Positions 48,701-60,500 of a stretch of DNA of 64,000 bases are shown piece after piece. The stretch covers positions 7,750,001-7,814,000 of the forward strand of contig NC_083520.1 in assembly GCF_032362555.1 (NCBI RefSeq), read 5' to 3'. This DNA comes from Amyelois transitella. Its lineage: Eukaryota > Arthropoda > Insecta > Lepidoptera > Pyralidae. Every line of letters starts with the position of its first letter. Position 1 is the first letter of the stretch. The notes under the pieces are model-generated. The model did no database searches and was not told the origin of the DNA. It was given only the letters and a program-made list of their open reading frames with translations. Position numbers and translations under genes: made by a program.

Positions 48701-51454
48701 GCAACAATTATACAAATCGACCGTTTTATTTCCCGTCCGTCGACGTTTTATCGAATTGTGGTATCTGTATACTCTGTAGCTATAAAAATAAAACTATTAT
48801 TACCGCGGTAGTTCTACATGGCAATAAAAGTAAACGCGACACCGAATGTCGTTTATAATATAACTATAGTACGCCCGCTTAATACAAAAAACCTCGCTTA
48901 TTTCCATTTCTGCGGGAATTTCGGGAATCTTTTCTAGGTTAATCATAGCAACTATCTACATGTCAAACTTCAGCTCGATCGGTTCAGCAATTTGGGCTGT
49001 TAGATCAATCAGTCAATCCGTCACCTTTGCGTTTTATAAGATTAAATAAAAAGTTGTGATTTAAACTTTTTATGTAATCTGAAAATTGACAGTATGTATT
49101 TACAAAACAGACTTAAATTTCTGACGGTCTGTTTGGCGCAGTGGGGCCTGAGATTGTTTCCGCCTCTGACGCATAGATCTGTCTGTCCCTATCTGATTGG
49201 TTTCGAGATTCAGGAACTTTATCTAAATAGGTTCCGTTAAAAAAAAGAGAGTACTTTGATTGAATAACATATGTACATATCAACGCACAGCCTACACCGT
49301 TGGGTCTACACTTGGTTTGGGATGTAGGTTCAATAAGTGGTCTAGTGGTGGACTACAAAAAGATTTTTCTTTTTACGCGGGCGGAACCGCGGTCAGGCCC
49401 TAGTTATACCATGAATTATAAAGTTATATTAATTACGTCTGTTCTTATCCGTCTGTTAAATTCAAAGTCATACATCGAAAAAATAATAATAGTTATTTAA
49501 ACTAACAAAATCTTTTGTAAAATATCGTGTTTCGTGCTATTGTTTCATCCAACACAACACTTAGGTGGTAGTGAACTCTGCCCCATTACAAAATGATGCG
49601 TCGGCGGTTCATCTATTTCACTGCACTGATTAGGTATAAAATTAACATTTATAAAGTAAAACGATATATAAAAAAACAGCAACAAAGTGCATTTGTTTTT
49701 TCCCGAAGTCGTCATCCTCCTCCTCGCTTTTTATGCGTCCACCCAGAGGAGAGAGGGGCCTGTGATCTGGTATGACCGCAATCCAGAAGAAGGTAAGTTA
49801 GGTAGTTGAACTCCCCTCTGAATTCATTCGGCCCTGTTAATAGTGTAACGTAACCAGCTTTGACCCAAACTGGTTACGTTATTGCACTAAGTAAACGTGC
49901 TTATTCTCTTAGTAGTATCTTACAACATTTACGAGAAACTACGTGTATTTGATTAATTGTTACGATTCGAAATTTAAAATGGAGGCTTTGCATTGAACAT
50001 TACTTTAATGACTGTCTGTAGCAACATCCTGCCCTCGCGTGACCGCGGCGTGTAATCAGTACATCGTCATATCAGAGACAGACGCTAACTACGAGTAAAC
50101 ACCAATAATTACACTGACAAACAAACATTAACAATGTGGTTTGTTTAAAAAATAAATTGTTCTTTGAGACTGTTCTGGGAGTCAATCAGTGTCACTTGCA
50201 TTTGCTCAAAGAGGTATAGACAAAATTCGTTCAAGGGAATTGACACATTTTTTTTTTTCATTATTTCCAAGTCTCATGTCATGCAGTAATTTTATGATCA
50301 TCTTGAAATATTTTTTTATACACATTTGCAATCAGTCTTTCTTGCTTATGCAGATGGAGTGTGTGCTTTTAAGAGGATTTTATTTTATTTACCTCATACA
50401 TGTACATAATAATTAAATTCACATAGATTTAAAGGGATTCTTTTTAAAGAGGATCTCTATTCCATCAAGAAGTCATTCAACTGAACATTGCCTTTCAGTT
50501 TTTTTTAATTTCTTCATTGTGATTATCAAACAGTCAAGTAATAGCTGTGGGCACCTTACCTCACCCTTTCTTGGGACTTTTTGGGACAACATCAATAGTC
50601 ACTAAATCAGTTACTGTAACACTTATGCTTGTACATGTTAATTTCATAATTAATAATCCACATAAATTATGTTTTGCTGCTAAAAATTTACTTTTTCAGT
50701 CTTTTCTTTGAGACTCATTCTTCTAGGATAAAAAGATGGTATATGATTACCAACTATCATCGAGCCAAAATGCTGAACATTAGCCTAGCAGTCTCTTCAA
50801 GACTGTTGGCTCTGTCTGTAAGTCTGTCTTACTGGGTAAACAACTTTTTTTTATTAAAATGAAATTGACACAAACCTGAGTAACATTCTGTATCCTCATA
50901 TACATTTTCTTTAGCTAATGGTTAAATATAAATAAATAAAAAAACCACATTACTATACTATATGTAATGATTTTGGGACACACATTAATGTGGCAAGTGT
51001 AAGGATAAGTACCTATACATATTTTCCCTTACAAGGCAGAATAACCAATAGACTCAAATTGTATGTTAAATGTTAAAGTAGATGAATAGAGATTAAACTA
51101 TAGTGACATAAGAGTTTGGAAATAAATTATTAATTAAGTAGGAATGCAAATTTGTGCCTTTCGAGGAGGTCGGCTCTTTTTACCCCCGTAAAAGAGTATG
51201 TATATTTTAAGTTTTTACCGTATAAAAAAGAGGCTGCCAAAATAGGCCAAAAAGACATAAGAAAAGTATAAGAAAGAGCGAAAAATTACCTTAGTTGGGA
51301 CATACGCCTTATTCGACGTAGCCCTTTCGTTCATCCATTTTACTGTCTTCAGCTTCTCCCATGGTAGATCGAGATGAAAATTTACTTTACTCTCATTAAA
51401 TTTAGATTTCAATTTCATTACTAACACAGAAAATAAACTAACAACGTCACCCAT
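36751..51454 (-). CDS. MMD: MMD-like PAQR/hemolysin-III family membrane protein
   Basis: Seven-membrane-segment protein of the progestin and adipoQ receptor (PAQR) family, closest to monocyte-to-macrophage differentiation factor. Coding exons: 51290-51454, 47057-47247, 42347-42599, 36751-36939. They join in phase to 265 codons plus TGA. The start ATG is at 51452-51454 ([14 protein letters not shown]); exon 1 ends NKAYVPTK, the family's lead-in to the first conserved motif [11 protein letters not shown] (about 57-67). Next come [27 protein letters not shown] (about 125-141), [20 protein letters not shown] and, in the last exon, [20 protein letters not shown], which holds the HxxxH-type His pair. 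Hydrophobic stretches match the family's membrane helices. The predicted metal-binding and hydrolase-like residues (S..FH, D, HxxxH) are all present. Introns of 4.0, 4.5 and 5.4 kb contain only repeats and unassigned sequence. It is tandem with BORCS6. Confidence 0.93.
39187..39240 (+). mobile_element. LineT 3' terminus fragment
   Basis: GTGTCTCTGCCTACCCCGTC, GGGACAGGTGTGATTATGTG and TATGTA. Intron 3 of MMD. Confidence 0.6.
41944..42165 (+). repeat. RepA copy, well preserved
   Basis: CACTCCATCTCTTTCCCATG, GATGTCGTAAAAGGCGACTA, GGGATAGGCTTACAAACTTG, GCTAGCAACCTGTCACTATT, CTGAACGTGGCCTATCAGTC, GTTGGCTCTGTCTACCCCG and ATATAGACGTGATG, then TATGTATGTATG. A good reference copy for the family. Confidence 0.85.
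43221..43325 (-). mobile_element. LineT 3' terminus
   Basis: CATACATACATACGCC, TTTTTCCCGGAGGGAAAGGC and TTGCCACGATCTCTGCATAC, followed by TTTCGCTTCATCCTC. Reverse orientation, MMD intron 2. Confidence 0.7.
43790..43905 (-). mobile_element. LineT 3' terminus, rearranged
   Basis: ACGTCTCTTTCCGGAAGGGT and AGGTCACAGATTACC, then an insertion before CTTGCCACGAACTCAGCGTA. Reverse orientation, MMD intron 2. Confidence 0.6.
43990..44112 (-). mobile_element. LineT 3' terminus, well preserved
   Basis: (CATA)n, AAAATCACGCCTCTTTCCCG, GAGGGGTAGGCAGAGACTAC, CACTTGCCACGATCTCTGCA and TTCGTCCACATTCATAACTC. Good reference for the LineT 3' end; MMD intron 2. Confidence 0.8.
44880..45055 (+). repeat. Non-LTR retrotransposon 3' tail remnant
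   Basis: GCTGTGCCCGCGACTTCGTC at the start, AAATAGCCTAAAGCCTTCTT in the middle, and CTTTATAATATTACTATAGA at the end. Typical lepidopteran non-LTR 3' tail; MMD intron 2. Confidence 0.55.
46908..47005 (-). pseudogene. Partial tandem duplicate of MMD exon 2 (possible alternative exon)
   Basis: About 98 bp immediately downstream of the real exon 47057-47247 repeats its last half. In sense it still reads openly: [20 protein letters not shown], then [13 protein letters not shown], against [20 protein letters not shown] and [13 protein letters not shown] in the real exon. The donor (AC/GTGAGT) and its phase are identical, and a usable TTAG acceptor abuts the start of homology at 47006-47007. The region between this acceptor and the real exon's donor is only 51 bp. 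It lacks the first half of the exon, including ENVANVCTH. It could be a recent relic or a rarely used cassette. Confidence 0.7.
48890..49050 (+). repeat. Non-LTR retrotransposon 3' tail remnant
   Basis: TTTCTGCGGGAATTTCGGGA, CATGTCAAACTTCAGCTCGA, CGGTTCAGCAATTTGGGCTG and CAGTCAATCCGTCACCTTTG. MMD intron 1. Confidence 0.5.
49120..49240 (+). mobile_element. tRNA-derived SINE head, decayed
   Basis: GACGGTCTGTTTGGCGCAGT resembles the A-box region of the 19132-19385 SINE. The B-box is not recognisable, but CCCTATCTGATTGG and TTTATCTAAATA fit the body in order. MMD intron 1. Confidence 0.45.
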
Positions 51455-51751
51455 TTGCTATGCTTTTGTAGCTCAAGAATAAAAATTCTAAATGGTCATG
51501 AGACCAACAAGAATAAAGTCAAGTTTTTAAGAATATTGACATTCATATTATTTAACAAATTTACGATTTACTGTAACCTGAACACATTTTTTTGTTTAGT
51601 TTATATGTATAGCGACCACCGCGGTCGATCTCAATTGACGTAATAAAAATTTTGATTTGTTTGATTGCTCAAGAAATGATGTTGCTGTCACGGGAGATTT
51701 GACAGTGACACTGTCAGTAATCGTCCAGGGTTGCCTTGTTATTTTACTAAT

Positions 51752-51930
51752 GTTACATACATACATAAAAATCACGCCTCTTTTCCGGAGGGGTAGGCAG
51801 AGACTACCTCTTTCCACTTGCCACGATCTCTGCATACTTCCTTCGCTTCATCCACATTCATAACTCTCTTCAAGCAAGCTCGGCGGTTTCGGGTACCTTT
51901 GACCTGACCCTTTACCAGGATTTACTAATG
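51752..51930 (-). mobile_element. LineT 3' end
   Basis: CATACATACATAAAAATCACG, GAGGGGTAGGCAGAGACTAC, CACTTGCCACGATCTCTGCA, TTCATAACTCTCTTCAAGCA, AGCTCGGCGGTTTCGGGTAC and TTTGACCTGACCCTTTACCA. It encodes in reverse the [19 protein letters not shown] end of the LINE ORF. It lies upstream of MMD. Confidence 0.78.
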
Positions 51931-52299
51931 TTAACAACATAAAAACTGTTTTGTACCCCTAAAGCTGTTTTGGTTTGTCTGACTTCCATACACATTGATT
52001 TTATACACATAATTTCTTTATTTTCTTTTTAGGAACTAAATTATATCTTCAATTGGTGTTGTGTCGTGTAAATGGCGACAATAGTATGTATTTCTGTAAT
52101 GTAATAGTCAGTACCACATTTCTGTCTATATTATACATGGACCTTATATAATGAAGTAGATAAGTAACTCTAAGACATGGATTAAGGTTTTATGAACATG
52201 TCTACAGATATAAATACTTTTTAAATACGATATTTTTTATATGCTGTTCTGGCACCACAGCATGTACCAGCTGCTTTTTTTCTCTTTCCATGCAGATCT

Positions 52300-52460
52300 G
52301 AAAAGTCACTCAAGGGAAAAGCTGATAAACTTGGGATTCTTCTTTTTAGAGAGGCTAGCAACCTATCACTGTTTGAATCTCAAATCCATTATTGGGCCTT
52401 TGAGCCTTTTCGAGACTGTTGGCTCTGTCTGCCCCGTAATATAAACATGATTATATTTGG
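52300..52460 (+). repeat. RepA copy, diverged
   Basis: GGGAAAAGCTGATAAACTTG, GAGGCTAGCAACCTATCACT, AATCTCAAATCCATTATTGG and GAGACTGTTGGCTCTGTCTG, ending at ATAAACATGATTATATTTGG. Confidence 0.7.
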
Positions 52461-52785
52461 TTGATAGTCCAACTGAGTTAACTTAGTTTTTAATTCATAC
52501 AGTGTTTAATTGATACACATTTTTTATTCAATTAACTATACTTAAAAAAGTAGTACTATAAATACATAATAATTTTATTTCTATTCTTATATAATCTGAC
52601 AATAGATATGTGACTAAGACCAATCAAATAAGGTTCATGTGATGGATATCAAAACATAAACAAGATGATGGATATTATTATTTAGCATTGAAACCCTATA
52701 GGATTACCCCATCTATTTACAAATACTCATACAGAGTTCAATGACCTAAAAATATAAAAATCATGCTCACTATAATAGTTAATAG

Positions 52786-53529
52786 CTAAAAGTTGTTTTC
52801 AAATATTTGCAGCAACCTTTTGATTTCAGCTATTCTAGCAGCTTGTGCTTGCACAGGAATCATCGCCTGTGACACTTCCTCCCCCTTTGCTAGAATCGTG
52901 TACATGCTTTTAATATTGTTATCCATTGCATCACACGTCTTGCCTACAGCATCTTTATAAACTTCCATATTCTCCGCAGTCAGTGATGAATTTGAATGCA
53001 ATATGCTAGATAGATTTTCAATCAAATTATCAACTGATTGAGCAATCCGTTGTGCCTCATATTCCAGATCATTTAATACTGTTATGTCAATTTGGCCAAT
53101 CTGCGGTGCCAATATTTGCCTATAAAGTTTTCCCGAGGGTGTACTGGATCTTGATGCACTTGAGCTTCCAAAGACTGGTGTCTCTCCTCTTTTAGCTATG
53201 GGACTGGACAACTTGATTTTGAATTCTAAGTCATCTGCAACATAATGTGTCATATCGCCTTCATACCTCACATGCCCATCCAGATCTAAGGGAAACTTAT
53301 CTTGTTTGCGGTTTTCTGATGGAAGGTCATAAGGTCTGGAGGGGCCGGCTACCTTATCTGATTCCTCATTGGCTTGACCCTGATCTGAATGGAAAGATAT
53401 TTCACTGTATGATGCTGTCATACGGGCTGATATTTCTTCCTCCATGTCAATGTCTCCTTGCTTAGTAGACATTTCTATTTCTGAGTCAACAGAATGAGGA
53501 GATATAGGGTTATTTGAGTTTGTAGCCAT
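52786..53529 (-). CDS. BORCS6: BLOC-1-related complex subunit 6
   Basis: Subunit (lyspersin) of the BORC complex, which recruits Arl8 to lysosomes and drives kinesin-dependent movement. One coding exon of 247 codons from MATNSNNPISPHSV to LLQIFENNF, stop TAG at 52786-52788. Residues 1-150 are acidic, Ser-rich and probably disordered. The conserved helical C-terminal domain (about 150-247) has LEYEAQRIAQSVDNLIENLS, VYKDAVGKTCDAMDNNIKSM, YTILAKGEEVSQAMIPVQAQ and AARIAEIKRLL, matching human BORCS6 closely. A strong acceptor (TTTTGTTTCAG) sits 15 bp upstream of this ATG at 53544-53545, which implies a non-coding 5' exon. If unspliced, the frame would extend to an ATG at 53596-53598 (MIKVHVHW), which I consider less likely. 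Divergent from the ATAD2-like gene. Confidence 0.92.
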   Translation of the reverse strand: MATNSNNPISPHSVDSEIEMSTKQGDIDMEEEISARMTASYSEISFHSDQGQANEESDKVAGPSRPYDLPSENRKQDKFPLDLDGHVRYEGDMTHYVADDLEFKIKLSSPIAKRGETPVFGSSSASRSSTPSGKLYRQILAPQIGQIDITVLNDLEYEAQRIAQSVDNLIENLSSILHSNSSLTAENMEVYKDAVGKTCDAMDNNIKSMYTILAKGEEVSQAMIPVQAQAARIAEIKRLLQIFENNF

Positions 53530-54551
53530 AGTTAATGCACAACCTGAAACAAAACGATGGCGAAAAGTAACACACCAATGAACGTGAACTTTAATCACCT
53601 TAACACCTTATGAAGTCTAGTTTCTGTTATAAGACAATTAAAATGTAGGCACTACTCTTTAACACTTTTAGTTATCTTTATTGTGTTAAAATCATAAAAT
53701 AGTTGACAAGACGTTTATTTACTAGTTGCGTTTAGTTTTATTTTAACACTATTGATTGAAGGATTTAGATTTTTAAATACTTAAACACAACATAACAGAA
53801 CGCATTACATGTTTTATTATTTCTCATAACATAACATGAGACAGGTAGGTTTTGTATTGTATGCAAATAAAAATAAAAAAGTCACCAAAAAGATACTAAT
53901 TTGACTAAAACGGTTCTTCAGTACATACTTACTTAGGTACTTTTTATAGGGAAATAAAATTTGTGTCGGGGTATTTTTTTAATTTTAAATTTTATTATAT
54001 AAAATATGCCAATATTATGCTCTTAGAAATTTTTTGGGTTGGCTTGGCTATTCATGTTGCTACAACGTGCAACATGTGCGACAGAAGTGAGGATATCAAC
54101 TACAGATACTAGCAACACTACTCGCAGAAACAAAAATGTCAGAATTGCGGGAATTTTTGACAGTTGTCAATAAAAACATCTTGGATCAAATGTGATTGAG
54201 TTGAGGTACATTTTTTTCATCTAGATCATTTTATTATCTTTCTTTGGTTTTATTCTAGTCCAATATGTGTTTATATTTGTAAAACTTGCAACAAAACTGC
54301 CGAGTATATTTGGTGAGTGAATATTTTTTACGGGTTTGGGAGCAGAACGTGCATTGTCCGTTTTAACATGGCGCTTCACAGCGACATGTGTGGATGATAA
54401 CGTCGTAGCAAAATCGTTTATTGTGGTCTTAATAACAGTGCTAAGTGTAATTGATTTGTCTTATTTGAAGTTTTAATTGTGAGCTTTGTTGTTCGTCTGT
54501 TACATAACGGGTTTGTGGGCTTGTATGTAGCGTTACGGCACAAGTACTGCA
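53530..54551. promoter_or_regulatory. Head-to-head promoter region, BORCS6 and ATAD2-like gene
   Basis: About 1.0 kb between divergent start codons, holding both promoters, the likely 5' UTR intron of BORCS6 and the 5' UTR of the ATAD2-like gene. It is repeat-poor and AT-rich, with no convincing TATA element. Confidence 0.5.
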
Positions 54552-57500
54552 ATGGTGAAAACCCGTCGCAGTAATGGAGAGAACGGGGAGGTTGACGATG
54601 GGAATTACACTGTAAACGACGTGGGAAGCGTCTCCGATGAGAAGGTGATGCATTCTCGAACATTTTTATATGATCTAGTGAGATTTACTGCAGCTGCTTT
54701 GTTTAGAATACCTTTGTGAGCCTACTTCCTGCCCCCATTACCTTGTGTAACCTATGCACGTAGTTGCATGCGCTTTTCTATACGAATCCTAGAATTATTC
54801 AGCTTGCCCTTGAAGGTGATCCTGTATAACTATAATGTAATGTATTGAAAATTTAATTCTCATTATATTTGACTTCTTTGTCCTTTAATGTCAATTCATC
54901 TTAGTTAGCTATTGTGTATGTGTGGCAAACCTTTATTTTAGAAACTCATAGATAAATCCTAATTTGGAGAATATTGTTATTTGCTTTTGGCCAGGCATTA
55001 CTCTTTCTCTAAACATAGAAGATTTCCAATTGCATTCTCAGCTTTAAAGATGTGGGATTTTTGATGGCAAATTTACATGACATACAACACAAATACCTTT
55101 GTTTCCCATATATTCCATATGTATAGGCAGATTTTATGGATTTCCACTTAATCCCTACATACCTCTCCTGCTCCCTCCACACTCATCACTCTTTTCATAC
55201 AAACTTGACAATTATGTGACTCACAATCCATCCCAACTCCCTTTTTAAGACATTCACAATTTGAAGTCCTTAAAACTATCAAAAGTTTAAAAGTACCTGA
55301 AACCGATGAGCTTGCATAAAGAGTGTTATGAATGTGTATGAAGCGAAAGAAGTATGCAGGGATTGTGGCAAGTAGAAACAGAAACATGTAGGCTCTGGAC
55401 CTACATGTTTCTAACCTGGAAAGATGCATGATTTTTGAATGTATGTACATTATTGTACATGAATTGAAAAGGTAATCAGGTCCAAATTCTATGGTATTAA
55501 TAGGGAGATAAGAATTGGCCTATTTCATAAACTGTAGGTGCTAACCATAAAAATAAGCTGTTGTGTGGTACTCTCTTTTTTTCATGAGTGTCTTAAGTAA
55601 GGGGTTGAGAATAATAAGGAGACTTCAACTTATATGAATAAATTTGATGTAGTTATGCCAAAAATGAGTAATTTTAGATTAATAATAGAATATTTTATTT
55701 TTCGGTATATCCACAGTCTTTCTACCTACAAGTGCATGGAGCATGTTTTTGTACTTAACTTTTGAGGCCTTGGGGTCCTTTAGAGCATACTTTGGTCATT
55801 TGTGCAATTAATATGCCATATTATTGTCAATCTACTGTCCTGAGGTTGAAGCATTCATAGACATTTAATATAAGAATGGACTTAATTAAGTCGATTCTTA
55901 CAACACTGCAACTGTTCTGCTTCAAAATTTCACCAGTATTAAACAGCTTGGAAACTAATATGGGTTTTATGTTTTAGGCATCCAACTGGTCCCAGCGTGA
56001 GTTACGTAGTAGTCAATATAAGGTGACAAGGAAAATCCAGCGCTGGCCTACTAAATGTAAGAAGTTGTACAAGCTATTAAAATCACTAAATCCTTTGTCA
56101 ATAACTTACAATTAAATCTTTTACAGCCGCGCATAGGTTTTAAAGCTGATTGTCCAATTTGTACATACATAACATAATCACCTCTATATTCCTTGAGGAG
56201 TAGACAGAACCAACAATCTTGAAAAGACTTCATGATGTAAATGAGACTCAAATAATGGCAGATTACTAGCCCGTCGCCTAAAATAAGTATTCTAATTTTA
56301 TAAGCTCATCCTTTAGTCGCCTTTTACGACATCCATTGGAAAGAGATGGAGTGGTCCTATTCTTTTACTACTAAAAAAATTTATACAAATTACTATAGAG
56401 AATTTGTATAGTATAAAAATTTCTAGTAGTAAAAAAATTAGATTAGGGTAACTATAACAATTTGAATATCTTGCTTCACAGATAGCCGCAGGCGTCGTTC
56501 CATCAAGATGCCTCGTATAGTTTTCCCTGAGAGTGATACCGAACCAGAAAAATATTCCAGGAGGTAACACATTATCACATATTATCAAGTTCTATGTCAA
56601 GATCTAAAGCAGGATAAAAGCAATGTGATGATTTTATCCTGCTTTAGATCCTACATCCATACATATAGTCACCTCAATATCCCTTGCGGCGTAGATAGAG
56701 CTTTAGTTCTTATTTGTGTTTATATTTTGTTAACTGGTGACTCTCAAAAATCAAGATTTAATTACGACTTGATCAGACCATCTTTTTTACTTTAGAGATA
56801 AAGTAAAATGGTCCATCCTTTATTCTTTTCTTGTCTTTTATATTTGTTTCAATTCATAAATCCATTAAAATGGGAAGATATTATTTTCTTCATTTATCTG
56901 ATTTACATACAAACATACGTTATATATTTTCTAATAATATGTCCTCTTTTGTTTATAGATCCAGGCAAGTGCGTGTCTTCTTTGCTGATGACAACGCGTC
57001 GTCGAGCAGGATACGTCGAAGTCGCGGTCCCAGAAAGAATTACGTAGAAGACAGTGAGGATAAACCCATTCAAGAGAGTGAGTGTTTTGGTAATTAGTCT
57101 TAGACAGAATAAAGGTGAATGTAGTCTTTAGCAGCACCGCACTTTTAATCTGTATTGAACAAATTGACTGTGGTTAGTGCGTCGCTTCCTAATATTTTCA
57201 CCTGTAATTAAATCTGCCATGTATGATAAGCGTATTCTTTTAAGTAATTAGTCCCCATAACACAAAATAAATTAATTGCCTTTACTATTAGGCTTAATGA
57301 TAGAATTGAGATTCAAATAGTGAAATAAGGGATGATTTGATGTGCCAAGATTTTAAGATTTTACATAGATATCTTCAGTGCTTATTTTAACTTGGTTAAC
57401 TTTTCATTTGTTTAGGAAAATTGCTATAATTTATTTGTATTTGTATTCAGATGTACGAAGAAGTTGCCGTAAGCGCAAGCTGCTCCACCACAGCTTCAAT

Positions 57501-60500
57501 GAGAGCTGGATCACGAATGAGCTGAAGGTCAAGGGGTATCCGGACTTGTACGGGTTCCCAGGATCCAGCTCCTCTGATGAGTTCACTTCAGGAGATGAGG
57601 GTAGAAGGGATCGTGGCAAGAAAGTGGAGATTGTAAGTTGTCATATTTTGTGCCTTGTGGTTTTTTGCACTTTAGAATAGAAACACTTCATATCTTTCCC
57701 ATGAATGTCGTGAAAAGCGACTAAGGTATAGGCTCATAAACTTGGGATTCCTCTTTTTAGCGATGATCTAGCAACCTGTCACTATTTGAATTTTTCTCAG
57801 TTTTATCATAAAGCTTTACAGCCGAATGTGGCCTTTCAGTCTTTTCAAGATTGTTGGCTCTGTCTACCCCGCAAGGCATAAAGACGTGAATATATGTATG
57901 TATGTGTTGCGACATCTCTACGCCACAAGTCACAACAAACAATCACGCGACGCTATCAGTAAAAAAAACAGTGAATAGTCTAAATCGCTCAAGCAAAGAT
58001 TTTACGGATTGGAGTGGAACTATCGCTCCCGCCTCATATGTATGCATATTTTATATTGTACATTTTATTTGCAATTTTTTATAGTCTTTTTGAGGCAACT
58101 TTTGACTACATTATAACACTCATGTACATACTATACATTAATCACGCCTCTTTCCTATGTTCCTTTATACACTTAGGTATGTTTTCGACTAAATGTACGG
58201 CGTTGTGAGCAGTAACATTGTTCGCGTAGTAATTTTCTCAGGAACACTGAATTTTCACCTAAACATAGTGTTTTTGGGTTTGATTTCCAGCACTAGCATA
58301 ATGTACTTTGTTATGTTGAAGAGAATATGTAAATCCCGACTAAAATTATAAATGCGAAAGTAAATTTATTTGTTGTTGTCTCTTCACGCATTATCTACTG
58401 AACCAAACTTCTTGATATGTTTTTAGTGTATATTATTAAGAGCCCAGAGAGGTATTTTTTACCCCGTAAAAACTATACTTCCCGTAGGGTTTGCGAAAAT
58501 GTGCGGGCGAAGCTGCGGGTCAAAGCAAGATATAAAGAGAACCTTTTATTTTTTCTCTTTGGAAATATTAGTTGTCCTATATTTTTTAAAGCGTAACAAA
58601 TAAATCTTTATCCTTTAATTAAATGAAAATAAAATATAATAAATATTAATCCTTTCATTCAATGATTAAATGGACGTTCTGTTTCAGACAAGTGAACATG
58701 TTCCCACGAACACGGATGAAGACACGCAGCTGTCCCGTCAAAGAAGGACGTCGGCCAGGTTCACTACCAAAAAGGTATTTAAGAGAAATCATAACGCATT
58801 ATAATTTTAATCCCAACTTACAATACTAAATTTACACATAGCATGATTTATTTGCGTTGTTTGATCGGCATTTGATTGCTGGACTGATATATTTTTTTTA
58901 TGGAGTAAACGAGTAAATGGTCTTGCAAAGACTCAAAGTCCACGATTAGTTGGACGGTTTAAATATGGAATTGAGATTCAGCCAATGACATGTCGCTATT
59001 TTGGGTCCTCTCTTATTGCACCCATGTAAAGAATTTACACGTCAAATTTCAAGTCACTAGACTACTCAGTGAGCTGTGCGTTGTCTGTCAGACAAAGGGA
59101 TAGGATTTTAAACTAGGGATTCCTCTAGGCGATGGACTAGCAACTTGTCACTATTTGAATCTCAATTCTATCATCAAGCCAAAAAGCTGAATGTGGCTTA
59201 GCAGTCTTTTCAAGAGTGTTGGCTCTGTCTACCTATGGGATATTAAGTATCTATGTTGTCATTAGAATGCAACAGAAACAGACTCGGACGAGGAGAACAA
59301 TCAGACTGTGATTGAAAAGAAGCCTCTGCCGCCAGAGAGTAGCAAAGGAGAAGAGAAGATGGAGACCGAGCCGGATCCGGCGCAGGAGATCAAGACTGAG
59401 CAAGAAGAAAAAGTGCACGAGGAAAAGGGAGAAAGGTGAGTTATATGATATGTATGAGTAACTCCCCACTCTATTGAAAAGAGACGTTGATTTGATTTTG
59501 GTGAAGAATTCTAATAGTAGGTACTCATGGAGAAAATAATGATTGTGGACGAAGCGAAAGATTTGTGTAGGGATCGTGGAATCGAAATATTTGGTCTCTG
59601 CCTATTCCTCTGGTAATGTAATTTCGTAGTTACAAAGAAACATAAGCAAGATGAAACAATATACTGTTATTTATAAAATCTTGCTACTACAACTGAAAAC
59701 TTAATTGCAAAAGACTAGCTTTGTGGTTTAATTATTGTTTATTACTTATCAACTGTATGTTAATTATAATAGCACAAAACCGTTAAAGAATATAAATAAG
59801 GCACATTTTCAATAAAACACAGGCACTCTGATTAACCCAATGGTAGACTGTTAGATAATGCTATTAGCGTAAAGTACACGTATTGTTATTAACCAATAGT
59901 CAATATTACAATAATGAACAAACAAATTAATAGTAATGTGTTCATCAAAGTGAACTGTTTCAGCAATCAAAGACCAATACGAAGTCTGCGTACCACCAGA
60001 ACGAGAAATAAAGGCAGGGCTAAGAAAGATGATAGCCAACAAGAGACAGGTAATCATTTTATTCACTTGTCTATTTACCTACATACATTTTAAAATCTTA
60101 TGTAAAAGTATATTCAAACATATTTTTTTTTCTGCCAGACTTGTCATTCATCAGTGTAAAGATATATAATGTATTGAAAACAAGCGTCCGCAATAAAACG
60201 ACCAAAAGTTGACCCTCTGTATTGCCCCCTTAGATGGGTGGGAGGAAATATTCTTGTGTATTATTTTTTTAGTTGGACCAAACATACGTATGTACGTGTG
60301 GATAATCAAAATATCGCATATGTTAAATCCCAGCACGGCAGATAGTGTGAAGCAGGCATAACTTATGTCAACCAATCTTTATTTTTCACCGTCATAATCA
60401 TTACAACCAGCCAACCTTTACATTTCAGCATCAGAATCATCGTCGACGGAATCCGGCAGCGAGTTGACCCTGAGTCGTCAGCCGCGTCGCTCTAAGCGAA

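Larger units (their letters stand above)
51455..52785. other. Spacer between BORCS6 and MMD
   Basis: 1.3 kb between the BORCS6 stop and the MMD start, both on the minus strand. It must contain the MMD promoter and the BORCS6 3' UTR. It also holds a LineT 3' end and a RepA copy. No additional exon supported. Confidence 0.55.
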
